Assembly (NCBI RefSeq): GCF_043555875.1 | Contig: NZ_JBIGHW010000013.1 | Location: forward strand, 1-64,000 | Length of the DNA stretch: 64,000 bases | Direction: 5' to 3' | From: Pelomonas margarita | Lineage (GTDB): Bacteria > Pseudomonadota > Gammaproteobacteria > Burkholderiales > Burkholderiaceae_C | Part shown: piece by piece, positions 1-6,714 of the stretch | Numbering within the stretch: the stretch's first letter is position 1 | Layout of the letters: each line of letters begins with the position of its first letter | The notes under the pieces: model-generated | The model's input: only the letters and a program-made list of their open reading frames with translations | The model's database searches: none | What the model was told of the DNA's origin: nothing | Made by a program: the position numbers and the translations under genes

Positions 1-81
1 GCGCCGCTCCCGCGACAGACTCCCCCGAATCTATTTGCAGTGGCCCGCCACCCGACGCGCCGCCTGGCCCCGGGCTTGTCC
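1..81 (-). other. Start of a fifth integron cassette, cut by the window edge
   Basis: The bases left of the attC core at 78-84 should belong to the next cassette in the array. Only about 80 bases are present and no coding sequence can be judged in them. Confidence 0.45.
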
Positions 82-131
82 AACAAACGGATCAGATCGC
101 GGCAAGCGCGATCTATCCTTACTCGTTGGGC
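78..131 (-). other. attC site of cassette 4 (54 bp, short type)
   Basis: On the minus strand the site starts with GCCCAAC (131-125) and ends with GTTGGAC (84-78), matching RYYYAAC...GTTRRRY. Between them lies a clean hairpin, AGATCGCG-GCAA-(G)CGCGATCT on the plus strand (about 94-113). The length is close to the shortest known attC sites. It lies about 10 bp after the stop codon of the cassette 4 gene. Confidence 0.78.
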
Positions 132-140
132 AGCAGCGTT

Positions 141-572
141 CTATTCGACATTGCTACCTTTCAACCACCAGCGCATCGTCTTCGCCGCAGCTTGGTGGCG
201 AGGATCCTCGCCACCCGTTTCAAGCCGGCGGAGTGCTTGAAGAACGGCCTCTCCGCCGCATCGGTCCGCCAAGAAAAACGGAAGTTCCTCGATGCTTGGG
301 TTGTACGCAGGCAGCACCGCTTCAAGCGCGGCTTGAAGATCTACAGGAGCTTTCGGTTTGAGCTTTGCGAGCAGCCGTCCCGCGAGCTGTTGCTTCTGGT
401 AGTTGGACTCGCCGGCGTTGCTACGTGAGAACACAAGCAAGAGCCCATCCACTACTTCCACCGAATCGCAGGCCGCAAGCTGCTTGGCGAGCAGCTTGAA
501 TTCTTGTGTGTTGCCAGAGCCGAACCTCTCCGCGACGGCAACGATTTGATCGTGAATGAGCTCTCTATTCAT
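141..572 (-). CDS. Integron cassette 4 gene, unknown function (143 aa)
   Basis: Soluble protein of unknown function. It is rich in helix-forming residues, with several leucine/alanine-rich stretches (for example LLAKQLAAC and AGRLLAKL), and ends in a tryptophan-containing segment (KTMRWWLKG). No signal peptide or membrane segment is seen. The start is taken at the ATG at 572, six bases inside the cassette from the core site. A TTG at 581 would add three residues but lies within the recombination core. The stop is 9 bases before the attC site, the usual cassette layout. Base composition is less GC-biased than the chromosomal genes, consistent with acquisition through the integron. I do not recognise the family. 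Confidence 0.75.
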   Translation of the reverse strand: MNRELIHDQIVAVAERFGSGNTQEFKLLAKQLAACDSVEVVDGLLLVFSRSNAGESNYQKQQLAGRLLAKLKPKAPVDLQAALEAVLPAYNPSIEELPFFLADRCGGEAVLQALRRLETGGEDPRHQAAAKTMRWWLKGSNVE

Positions 573-575
573 GCT

Positions 576-644
576 GCTCAACGTTGGAATTCAGCCGACC
601 AGCCAGCGCAGCTGGCGCAGGTCGGCTGCAATGAAAGGTTATGC
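576..644 (-). other. attC site of cassette 3 (69 bp)
   Basis: On the minus strand it runs from GCATAAC (644-638) to GTTGAGC (582-576). The interior pairs through AGCCGACC/GGTCGGCT and GCGCCAGC/GCTGGCGC arms, giving the expected imperfect hairpin. The stop codon TAA of the cassette 3 gene is inside the left core site. Confidence 0.8.
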
Positions 645-986
645 CGCATCGCTGACTCGCCCGTGGTTCTGAATGAACGTGACGCACTCGGCAAGTCGTT
701 TGTAGTCCACCTCACGCGAGACCACATGAGCCAAATCATTGATCTGATTTGCAAGCTGCCCAGCTTGACCCCAATCCAAATCACTCGAGTTGGATAGATC
801 AGCAAGAAGTAGCTTTGGCTGTTTGTAGCCTATTGCTTTCATTTCAGCGTCAACGATGACCGGTAGGAGGAGCGTGCGCTGTCCCCCTTCGGCAACGTCG
901 AAGACCAACATGTAGCTCCCTCCGTCGCGCAGGCAATCCGCCATCACAAGTTTGATCGGAGTGGGCAATGTCACGTTATGCGGCAT
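639..986 (-). CDS. Integron cassette 3 gene, unknown function (115 aa)
   Basis: Small soluble protein of unknown function. It begins MPHNVTLPTPIKL, followed by alternating strand-like segments (YMLVFDVAEGG, RTLLLPVIVDAE) and then a helical C-terminal part (QLANQINDLAHVV). No signal peptide. The ATG at 986 lies inside the core site GTTATGC, only two bases from the recombination point, and the TAA stop lies in the core site of its own attC, so the gene fills its cassette completely. No ribosome binding site can be carried by the cassette itself, so translation must use sequence of the upstream cassette or a start further in (ATG encoding MADCLRDGG). Confidence 0.72.
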   Translation of the reverse strand: MPHNVTLPTPIKLVMADCLRDGGSYMLVFDVAEGGQRTLLLPVIVDAEMKAIGYKQPKLLLADLSNSSDLDWGQAGQLANQINDLAHVVSREVDYKRLAECVTFIQNHGRVSDAA

Positions 987-1111
987 AACGTTGAGTTGAG
1001 TGGACCGCGTAGGCAGGCGGCGTAAGGCCGAGCCAAGAGAATAGAACGTAGTGCCTTGGCTCGGCCTTACGCTGCCTGCCGTAGCGGGTCCACTCGAACG
1101 CTATGTTAGGC
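983..1111 (-). other. attC site of cassette 2 (129 bp, long type)
   Basis: On the minus strand it starts GCCTAAC (1111-1105) and ends GTTATGC (989-983). The arms around GGCAGGC(G)GCGTAAGGC and its complement form a long imperfect stem (about 1008-1037 with 1053-1083). It is clearly related to the attC of cassette 1: both share GCGTTCGA-YGGACCCGCTACGGCAGGC next to the left core site. Confidence 0.8.
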
Positions 1112-1381
1112 GCCGCTGGGGCCTGGAACGGGTTGAATGGCGCCATAAGTGCCTGCTGCTGCTTGGCAGAACTGTGCCACAGCCGAACCTGAAGCTGCAG
1201 CGGTAATGCTGACAACCAGGCCGGACGAGAAACGTGGGTTTGCTGATGCTGCACGGAGCGTGGCGGGTAGGCGACGTTTGTAGAAGCCGAGTCGTCTTTG
1301 TAGCAGGCGTGGAACAGGCACGATGCACCCAACAGCCGCGAGCCGGGTGGGGGCCAAAGAGGCACTAAACGCCAAGCTCAT
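1106..1381 (-). CDS. Doubtful ORF of integron cassette 2 (91 aa)
   Basis: An open frame starts at an ATG about 90 bases inside the cassette and ends at a TAA within the attC core site. It opens with a moderately hydrophobic stretch (SLAFSASLAPTRLAAVG) and has an alanine/serine-rich C-terminal half. There are competing overlapping frames of similar quality, no clear ribosome binding site and no family resemblance. The alternative is that this cassette is non-coding or holds a decayed gene. Treat as a candidate only. Confidence 0.28.
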   Translation of the reverse strand: MSLAFSASLAPTRLAAVGCIVPVPRLLQRRLGFYKRRLPATLRAASANPRFSSGLVVSITAAASGSAVAQFCQAAAGTYGAIQPVPGPSGA

Positions 1382-1470
1382 TGACGGGCGCCCAGCGAAG
1401 CGCGACTGCGGTTGAGAACACGGCTCGTCGAGCGGCTTGACCGAAGCGATGAGTTGGTCCACTTTGCGGC

Positions 1471-1729
1471 GCCTAACGTTGAGTTGAGCGGACCGCTGCG
1501 GCAGGCCGCCCAAGGCCGGTACGCGAGAATGCCGAGAGGTGGCGGGGAGGCCGGGGGGGGGCCGGCCGGCCCGGGGCCGGGGTAAGCCCCCGGATGACGC
1601 GCCNNNNNNNNNNTTTGGGGGGCCCGGGGGGGGCCGCCCCCCCCGGGGGGTCTGTCTTCTCGGCGGTGCGGCCGCGTACTGGCCTTGGGCGGCCTGCCGT
1701 AGCGGGTCCGTTCGAACGCCAGGTTAGGC
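1471..1729 (-). other. attC site of cassette 1 with an unusually long, gapped hairpin
   Basis: The left core GCCTAAC (1729-1723) and right core GTTAGGC (1477-1471) on the minus strand enclose about 259 bases, roughly twice the usual maximum. The outer part pairs well: GGCAGGCCGCCCAAGGCC at about 1500-1517 with GGCCTTGGGCGGCCTGCC at 1681-1698. The apex (about 1530-1660) is extremely G/C-homopolymeric and contains ten Ns at 1604-1613, so its true length and sequence are unknown. Confidence 0.65.
1604..1613. other. Assembly gap (10 Ns)
   Basis: Ten undetermined bases in the loop of the cassette 1 attC, surrounded by runs of G and C. The flanks are likely to contain sequencing errors, so no reading frame across this point should be trusted. 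Confidence 0.98.
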
Positions 1730-2132
1730 AGCGCTGTGAACCTGCTGACAAAACCGGGCATTTGCTGCATTCTGCTGCAGCCCGCGACAACCGTGCAAGC
1801 AGCCACTGCTCGTGCCGTTGCCGCCGATGAACCTCGGCTGCGTCAGCTTGCGCCTGCCTGGCGGCAACACCCACTGACTGACTGCGCGGCGCAGCACGCC
1901 GGCGCGAAGCGCCAACCACTACATACTTGAGAGGCTGACTGGTCAACCTGTCTGACCCGGAGGCCGCGCGTTGCCTTACGGAATGCCAAACCATTGGCGT
2001 GTGCTGCGCAGGAAGAGAGATCTGACTGGGGCTAGGCTTGCTACAGCGCGCCAAAGTCACTTGGCCAAACGAGCCGATTTCAGCTGCGGGGACGGAGCGG
2101 CACAGCATGTTGAGCTTGGTGTGGCTTGCGCT
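1730..2132 (-). other. Body of integron cassette 1, no convincing gene
   Basis: This 400-base stretch lies between the attI core site and the attC of cassette 1. A frame opening at an ATG at 2108 (27 bases inside the cassette, a typical position) stays open to the attC and runs on through the gapped hairpin. Its product would be arginine/serine-rich with no hydrophobic core or recognisable motif, and other frames are equally open. I see no supported gene; the cassette may be non-coding or decayed. Confidence 0.4.
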
Positions 2133-2324
2133 GCCTAACGTGTTGTCGCCAGTCTGCGTAATGCAGACGACTGCTGCGTATTGCCGACGCGCTTCACGCG
2201 TCTAAGCGCTTGGTCCGCCTCAACAAAAAAGCCATTGACTGTGTTTTCATACAGCTCCACACTGTCTGCGTAATGCACCTCGGCGGCAGGCGCAGCGGGT
2301 GGTGAATCAGGTGAAGGGCTTGTC
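2133..2324 (-). promoter_or_regulatory. attI: attI region with direct repeats, upstream of the integrase gene
   Basis: The first cassette joins at the core site GTTAGGC (2139-2133 on the minus strand). Between it and the integrase start lie two exact copies of GTCTGCGTAATGCA (2152-2165 and 2264-2277) and a related copy near 2170 (CTGCTGCGTATTGC). Repeated integrase-binding motifs are a known property of attI sites, but here their role is inferred. The cassette promoter is expected in this region or in the integrase gene; I could not single one out. Confidence 0.65.
2235..2263 (+). promoter_or_regulatory. LexA-box-like operator over the integrase promoter
   Basis: CTGTGTTTTCATACAG (2239-2254) matches the gammaproteobacterial/betaproteobacterial LexA consensus CTGT-N8-ACAG exactly at the outer positions. 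It overlaps a TTGACT hexamer (2235-2240) that fits a -35 element; a -10 at 17 bases spacing (CACACT, 2258-2263) is weak. The position, about 70 bases before the integrase start, is that described for SOS-controlled integron integrases. Confidence 0.72.
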
Positions 2325-3392
2325 ATGGGCATCACAGCGCATCGAGAGGGCGAAACCGTGCCCATGATGGCACGGCGGGCGCCGCGTCCGGAAGCCGGGG
2401 CAAACCTCCCGCCCCTGCGCGCCCCCAAGCTGTTGGATCAATTGCGTGAGCGCATACGGTACCTGCACTACAGCCGGCGCACCGAGCAGGCCTACGTGCA
2501 TTGGTGCCGTGCCTTCATCCGCTTTCACGGGCTGCGCCATCCGGCGGACATGGGTGCCGCCGAGGTCGAGGCGTTCTTGCAATGGCTCGCGGCCGAGCGC
2601 AACGTCGCGGCTTCAACGCACAACCAGGCGCTATCGGCCCTCCTGTTTCTCTACATCAAGGTGCTTGAACTGGATTTGCCCTGGCTGGTCAACATCGGGC
2701 GGCCCACCGTCAGGCGGCGCTTGCCCGTGGTGCTGGCGCCCGACGAGGTGGCGGCAGTGCTGAGCGGCTTGGAAGGCGAGCACCGGCTCCTGGCCCGCCT
2801 GCTGTACGGCACAGGCCTGCGACTTCAGGAGGCGTTGCAACTTCGGGTCAAGGACGTGGACTTTGATCACCAGGCCCTGATCGTGCGCGGCGGTAAGGGC
2901 GACAAGGACAGGGTGGTGATGCTGCCAGCCGCCCTTCAGGCCGGGCTGCGAGCGCAGTTGGCGAACGGGCATGCTGTTTGGGCTGCGGATGCGGCAGCGG
3001 GCCAGGGCGGCGTGGAACTGCCCCACGCCCTGGAGCGCAAATACCCGCGCGCGGGGCATGCATGGTCGTGGTTCTGGGTCTTTCCTCAGGGCCATCACTC
3101 CACCGACCCACGCAGCGGTGTGGTGCGTCGTCATCACCTCTACGACCAGACGTTTCAGCGCGCCTTCAAGCGCGCCGTCGCAGCCGCCGGCATCACCAAG
3201 CCCGCCACGCCCCACACGCTACGCCACTGCTTCGCCACGCATTTGCTGCAAGGCGGGTACGACATCCGCACGGTCCAGGAACTGCTCGGCCATTCGGACG
3301 TGGCGACCACGATGATCTACACGCACGTGCTCAAGCTGGGCGGCGGCGCCGTGCGCTCGCCGCTGGACGCACTGGGCATACCGGGGGGCTGA
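2325..3392 (+). CDS. intI: Integron integrase (IntI-type tyrosine recombinase)
   Basis: Site-specific recombinase that inserts and excises cassettes by attI x attC recombination on folded single-stranded attC. The 355-residue product has an N-terminal SAM-like core-binding domain (KLLDQLRERIRYLHYSRRTEQAY) and a C-terminal catalytic domain with the conserved Arg in GTGLRLQEAL, the HTLRHCFATHLL box, LGHSDV and the nucleophile Tyr in TMIYTH. The insert specific to integron integrases is present (ALERKYPRAGHAWSW-FWVFPQ, about residues 220-240). The C-terminal end resembles class 1 IntI. Start at 2325 is favoured by GAAGGG six bases upstream; a second ATG at 2364 would remove 13 residues. It appears intact, and is probably SOS-regulated (see the LexA box). 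Confidence 0.95.
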   Translation: MGITAHREGETVPMMARRAPRPEAGANLPPLRAPKLLDQLRERIRYLHYSRRTEQAYVHWCRAFIRFHGLRHPADMGAAEVEAFLQWLAAERNVAASTHNQALSALLFLYIKVLELDLPWLVNIGRPTVRRRLPVVLAPDEVAAVLSGLEGEHRLLARLLYGTGLRLQEALQLRVKDVDFDHQALIVRGGKGDKDRVVMLPAALQAGLRAQLANGHAVWAADAAAGQGGVELPHALERKYPRAGHAWSWFWVFPQGHHSTDPRSGVVRRHHLYDQTFQRAFKRAVAAAGITKPATPHTLRHCFATHLLQGGYDIRTVQELLGHSDVATTMIYTHVLKLGGGAVRSPLDALGIPGG

Positions 3393-3439
3393 CGCGGGGC
3401 GCCAGCCGGCTGGGCAAGGCCCACGACTGACGGGCCCTC

Positions 3440-4879
3440 TCAGGCCAGCTTGCTCAGGTCGGCCAGCAGCTTCTCGCGGCCCTTGGCGTCGCTCACCGCT
3501 TCGCCCAGCCGGTTGAAGAACACCGCCCGGCTGTCCGTGTCGCTGGCGGCGCGCTTGACCAGCACCTTGGCGATCGGCCCCACGTGCTGGGCCAGCAGGG
3601 GCACGGCCTTTTCCAGCACGGCATCGGTCAGCGGGCCGCCTATCGTGGTGGCGCCGGCAGAGCCCCCGGTGGCGCGCGAGCCAGCCGTGGGTGGCGTGCC
3701 GGCGGTGCCGCCGGCCGTCCTCGTGCCGCCGACGGTGACCTGGCTGGCCTGGCCCAGGAAGAGGTCGCGGGCGCGCGGGTCGGCCACCTGCTCGGCCAGC
3801 CGGGCGTACAGCTCGCCGAGCTCGTGGCACTCGCGGGCCGCGCGCCGCACCAGCACGCTGGCCAGCGGGCCGACGTGCTTGGCCAGCGTCTGCTCGGCCT
3901 GCAGCAGGACGGCCTTGTCCCAGTGCGAGGGCGGCGGCGCGCCGCTGGACGCGCTGGACACCGAGGGCGGCGCCAGCGTGGGCGTCAGCGGCGAGCGCGC
4001 CGGGCGGGGCGGCGCCATCAGCAGCGTCTGCTCCCAGGCGGAGTCGTCCACGCTGCTGCCCACGGCGCTGATCAGCGCCTGGCGGAACTCGAAGGTGGTT
4101 GCGAAGCGGTCGGTGGGGCGTTTGGCCAGCGCGCGGGCGACGATGGCGTCGAACCAGCCCGGCCGGTCGGCCCCCTCGACGATGGAGGGCGGCTCGGGCG
4201 CCTCGTTGACGACCTTGTACATCAGCGCCTCGGTCGTGCCCGTGAAGGGCGCGCGGCCGGTGAGCAGCTGGTAGAGCACGACGCCGGCACCGTAGATGTC
4301 CACGCGCCGGTCCATGGGCTTGCCCAGGAACTGCTCGGGCGCCATGTGGCTGGGCGTGCCCACCATGTAGTGGGTTTGCGTGAGGTGCTGGGTCTCGATG
4401 CGCGCGATGCCGAAGTCGGCCACCTTGAGCCGGCCGCTGCCCATCATGATGATGTTGGCGGGCTTGATGTCGCGGTGCCACACGCCCTTGTCGTGCGCAT
4501 GGCCCAGCGCGCCGAGCAGCTGGCTCATGATGCCGACGATGTCGGTGTCGGTGAAGCGCACCTTGGCCGTCAGGTAGCTCGCCAGCGAGCGGCCCTCGAC
4601 GAACTCCATCGCGATGTAGGCCACCTGCTGGTCGTGGCCGTAGTCGTACACGGCGACGATGCCCGGGTGGCCCAGCCGGCCGGCGGCCTGCGCCTCGTTG
4701 CGAAAGCGCGAGGCCGGCGCGCCGGGGCTGTCGTCCTCGACGTCCAGGCCGGTGCGTATGGTCTTGAGCGCAACGGTGCGCTGGATGTCGGGGTCGAAGC
4801 CCTTGTAGACGACGCCCATCGCGCCTTCACCGAGCACCTCGGTGATGCGGTACTTGCCCAGCTGCGTGGGATGCGTCAT
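3440..4879 (-). CDS. Hanks-type serine/threonine protein kinase with a duplicated C-terminal module
   Basis: Phosphorylates Ser/Thr of unknown targets. The kinase domain covers residues about 10-270: glycine loop GEGAMG (17-22), Lys39 in VALKT, catalytic HRDIKPAN (Asp137), DFG at 155-157 and the GTPSHMAPEQ activation segment. No transmembrane helix follows. Instead there is a Pro/Ser-rich linker and two copies of a roughly 60-residue module, recognisable by LAKHVGPLASVLVRRAA (about 335) and LAQHVGPIAKVLVKRAA (about 430). The gene sits 106 bases downstream of the heme/HAMP membrane protein on the same strand, so the two are probably co-transcribed and may form a signalling pair. A dispersed repeat fills the gap between them. 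Confidence 0.92.
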   Translation of the reverse strand: MTHPTQLGKYRITEVLGEGAMGVVYKGFDPDIQRTVALKTIRTGLDVEDDSPGAPASRFRNEAQAAGRLGHPGIVAVYDYGHDQQVAYIAMEFVEGRSLASYLTAKVRFTDTDIVGIMSQLLGALGHAHDKGVWHRDIKPANIIMMGSGRLKVADFGIARIETQHLTQTHYMVGTPSHMAPEQFLGKPMDRRVDIYGAGVVLYQLLTGRAPFTGTTEALMYKVVNEAPEPPSIVEGADRPGWFDAIVARALAKRPTDRFATTFEFRQALISAVGSSVDDSAWEQTLLMAPPRPARSPLTPTLAPPSVSSASSGAPPPSHWDKAVLLQAEQTLAKHVGPLASVLVRRAARECHELGELYARLAEQVADPRARDLFLGQASQVTVGGTRTAGGTAGTPPTAGSRATGGSAGATTIGGPLTDAVLEKAVPLLAQHVGPIAKVLVKRAASDTDSRAVFFNRLGEAVSDAKGREKLLADLSKLA

Positions 4880-4883
4880 GTCA

Positions 4884-4962
4884 GCCCCTCGGCCCGCGGG
4901 TACGCGGTCCGGCCCCCCAGGGGGGCGCGGGCCGGCTTGGGAGCGGCCCGGCGCTCGGCCCG
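4884..4962 (+). repeat. Dispersed GC-rich repeat, short form (copy 1)
   Basis: Starts GCCCCTCGGCCCG, contains the palindrome GGCCCCCCAGGGGGGC and ends CTTGGGAGCGGCCCGG-CGCTCGGCCCG. The same start, centre and end recur at 22700, 24193, 51749 and 57251. It lies between the heme/HAMP gene and the kinase gene. Confidence 0.85.
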
Positions 4963-4985
4963 CAGGGGTGGGGTTGGCGACGGCA

Positions 4986-5858
4986 TCAGGCGTCCAGCAG
5001 CTTCATGGCCTGCACGACGGAGGCGCGCATGCGGGAGAACGAGTCGGACAGCGTGGCGATCTCGTCGCGGCTGCTGGTCTTGAACTCGGGCGCGTCCAGG
5101 TCGCCCTGGCTGACGCGGTCGGCCAGTGCCGACAGCCGCGTGACCGGGCGCACCACCAGCAGCCACACCATCAGGTTGAGCACGACGCCGACGACGACGA
5201 ACACGCCCACCAGCGCGGTGATGAAGACCTTGAACACGGTGTCCGCGCGCTGCAGCGGCACGCCCAGCGGCACGGAGACGATCTGCGCGCCGATGACTTC
5301 GTTGAGGTTCCAGCCGAAGCCGTTGGCCGGGCCGTACTTGGCCACCATGGTGGCGGGCGCGGCTTCCACGCTGCTGTGGCAGGCCAGGCAGGCCGGGTCG
5401 GTGATGCGCAGCGGGCGGGCGATGTAGAGCGCCGGGCCGGCGGGCGTGTCGCGCATGCCCACGGTTTCCTTCAGGTCGGCCGCGCTGCGGAACTGGGCCA
5501 CGATGTCGGCCTCCCAGCTGGTGGCGCGGTCGCGCGGGTTGGTGGGGTTGAGCGCGGCTTCCTTGTAGGCGAACTCGGGGTGCTTGGCCAGCAGCGTGTT
5601 CAACACCTCGGTGGCGGCGTAGCTGGGCACGGTCTGCGGCAGGAACTCGTGCGCCATCTGCGCGGTCAGCAGCGGCTTGACCTGCGTGTTGGTGTAGTTG
5701 CGCACGGCCAGCGCCTTCTCCATCAGCATCTGCGCGCTGTTGACGACCTCCTGCTTGGCGTTGTCCTGCAACAGCTGACGCGCGATGAACCCGCTCAGGG
5801 CGATGCCCAGGCTCATCACCAGCAGATAGACCAGATTGAACTTGACCAGCAGTTTCAT
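4986..5858 (-). CDS. Membrane sensor protein with a c-type heme site (DUF3365/Tll0287-like) and HAMP domain
   Basis: Probable redox or gas sensor in the inner membrane. Residues 1-30 form a signal anchor/first helix (YLLVMSLGIALSGFIA). The periplasmic part (about 31-200) carries one heme c motif, C157LAC160H161, in the position usual for DUF3365 (Tll0287-like) domains. A second helix (FITALVGVFVVVGVVLNLMVWLLV) leads into a HAMP domain (VVRPVTRLSALADRVSQGDLD). The protein ends about 30 residues later with no kinase or methyl-accepting domain, so its output must be by contact with another protein, most simply the Ser/Thr kinase encoded downstream. The start at 5858 is preceded by GGGGAG; longer upstream frames are spurious. 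Confidence 0.88.
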   Translation of the reverse strand: MKLLVKFNLVYLLVMSLGIALSGFIARQLLQDNAKQEVVNSAQMLMEKALAVRNYTNTQVKPLLTAQMAHEFLPQTVPSYAATEVLNTLLAKHPEFAYKEAALNPTNPRDRATSWEADIVAQFRSAADLKETVGMRDTPAGPALYIARPLRITDPACLACHSSVEAAPATMVAKYGPANGFGWNLNEVIGAQIVSVPLGVPLQRADTVFKVFITALVGVFVVVGVVLNLMVWLLVVRPVTRLSALADRVSQGDLDAPEFKTSSRDEIATLSDSFSRMRASVVQAMKLLDA

Positions 5859-6045
5859 GACGCTCCCCCGCGAGGGCGGCAATGTTAGGGCCCGGCGGCG
5901 CCTGCGGCACGGGGGATATGCACTCTGGCCCCGGGTTGGCGAGTCCCTGAAACACAGCTCAGCGCCGGGGGCGGTGCTGTGGCAGCGCGGGCGCGGACAG
6001 CCCGGCGTCAGCGCGGTGGCGGGCTTGGCGCCATACTGCCCGCCC

Positions 6046-6714
6046 ATGCGCATCCTGCTCGTCGAGGACGACGACCAACTCGTTGAAACCACCGCCCGCG
6101 CGCTGCGCTCGCAGGGCTGGGTGGTGGACTGCACGGCCCGTGGCGAGCCGGTGCCGCGCTCGCTGCGCGAGGACGCCTACGACCTGCTCATCCTGGACAT
6201 CGGCCTGGCCGGCATCGACGGCTTCGAGACGCTGCGCCGCGTGCGTGCCGAGAACCTGCCCGTGCCGGTGCTCATCCTGACCGCACGCGACGCCGTGGAG
6301 GACCGCGTGCGCGGGCTGGAGGGCGGGGCGGACGACTACCTCGTCAAGCCCTTCGCGCTGACCGAGCTCATCGCCCGCGCCCGCGCGCTGGTGCGGCGCA
6401 GCCAGGCGCGCACCAGCAACCAGCTGCAGCTGGCACGGTTGCGCGCAGACCTGGAAGCCCGCCGCGCCTTCATCGACGGTGAGCCGCTGCCGCTGTCGGC
6501 GCGCGAGTGGGACGTGCTGGGCTTCCTGATGGCGCGCGCCGGCAAGGTGGTCTCCAAGGAGCACATCGCCATGGCCAGCAATGCCTGGGAGCAGGGCGTC
6601 AGTGACAACGCCATCGAGGTCTGCCTGTCGCGGCTGCGCGCCAAGATCGAGCCCGGCGGCGTGCGGCTGCGCACGGTGCGTGGGCTGGGATACCTGCTCG
6701 AAGAAATCGCCTGA
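6046..6714 (+). CDS. OmpR/TctD-type response regulator
   Basis: DNA-binding response regulator of a two-component system. The receiver domain has the acidic pocket VEDDD (7-10), phospho-acceptor Asp51 in LILDIG, Thr79 and Lys101 in YLVKPF. A winged-helix OmpR domain follows (about 130-220; AREWDVLGFLMARAGKVVSKEHI, DNAIEVCLSRLRAKIE, RTVRGLGYLLE). The start is the ATG at 6046, where the receiver fold begins. The stop overlaps the start of the kinase gene (TGATG), so the pair is translationally coupled. It is divergent from the heme/HAMP-kinase operon across about 190 bases. The target genes are unknown. Confidence 0.93.
   Translation: MRILLVEDDDQLVETTARALRSQGWVVDCTARGEPVPRSLREDAYDLLILDIGLAGIDGFETLRRVRAENLPVPVLILTARDAVEDRVRGLEGGADDYLVKPFALTELIARARALVRRSQARTSNQLQLARLRADLEARRAFIDGEPLPLSAREWDVLGFLMARAGKVVSKEHIAMASNAWEQGVSDNAIEVCLSRLRAKIEPGGVRLRTVRGLGYLLEEIA

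Larger units (their letters stand above)
1..3392. mobile_element. Chromosomal integron: integrase, attI and the proximal part of a cassette array
   Basis: The integrase gene reads rightwards (2325-3392). Immediately to its left lies an attI region (about 2133-2324). From there a cassette array runs leftwards on the minus strand. Core sites of the GTTRRRY/RYYYAAC type pair up at 1729/1471, 1111/983, 644/576 and 131/78, giving four attC sites and four complete cassettes; a fifth cassette is cut by the window edge. The cassette genes point away from the integrase, as in known integrons. No transposon ends or resistance genes are seen, so this looks like a chromosomal integron, with the distal array outside the window. 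Confidence 0.88.

Noticed and set aside
576..581. TTG at 581 as start of the cassette 4 gene
   Set aside because: It lies in the attC core site, while the ATG at 572 is at the usual distance inside the cassette.
1473..2108. A 211-residue cassette protein from 2108
   Set aside because: It runs through the attC hairpin and the N gap, and lacks any protein-like pattern. It is described as cassette body instead.
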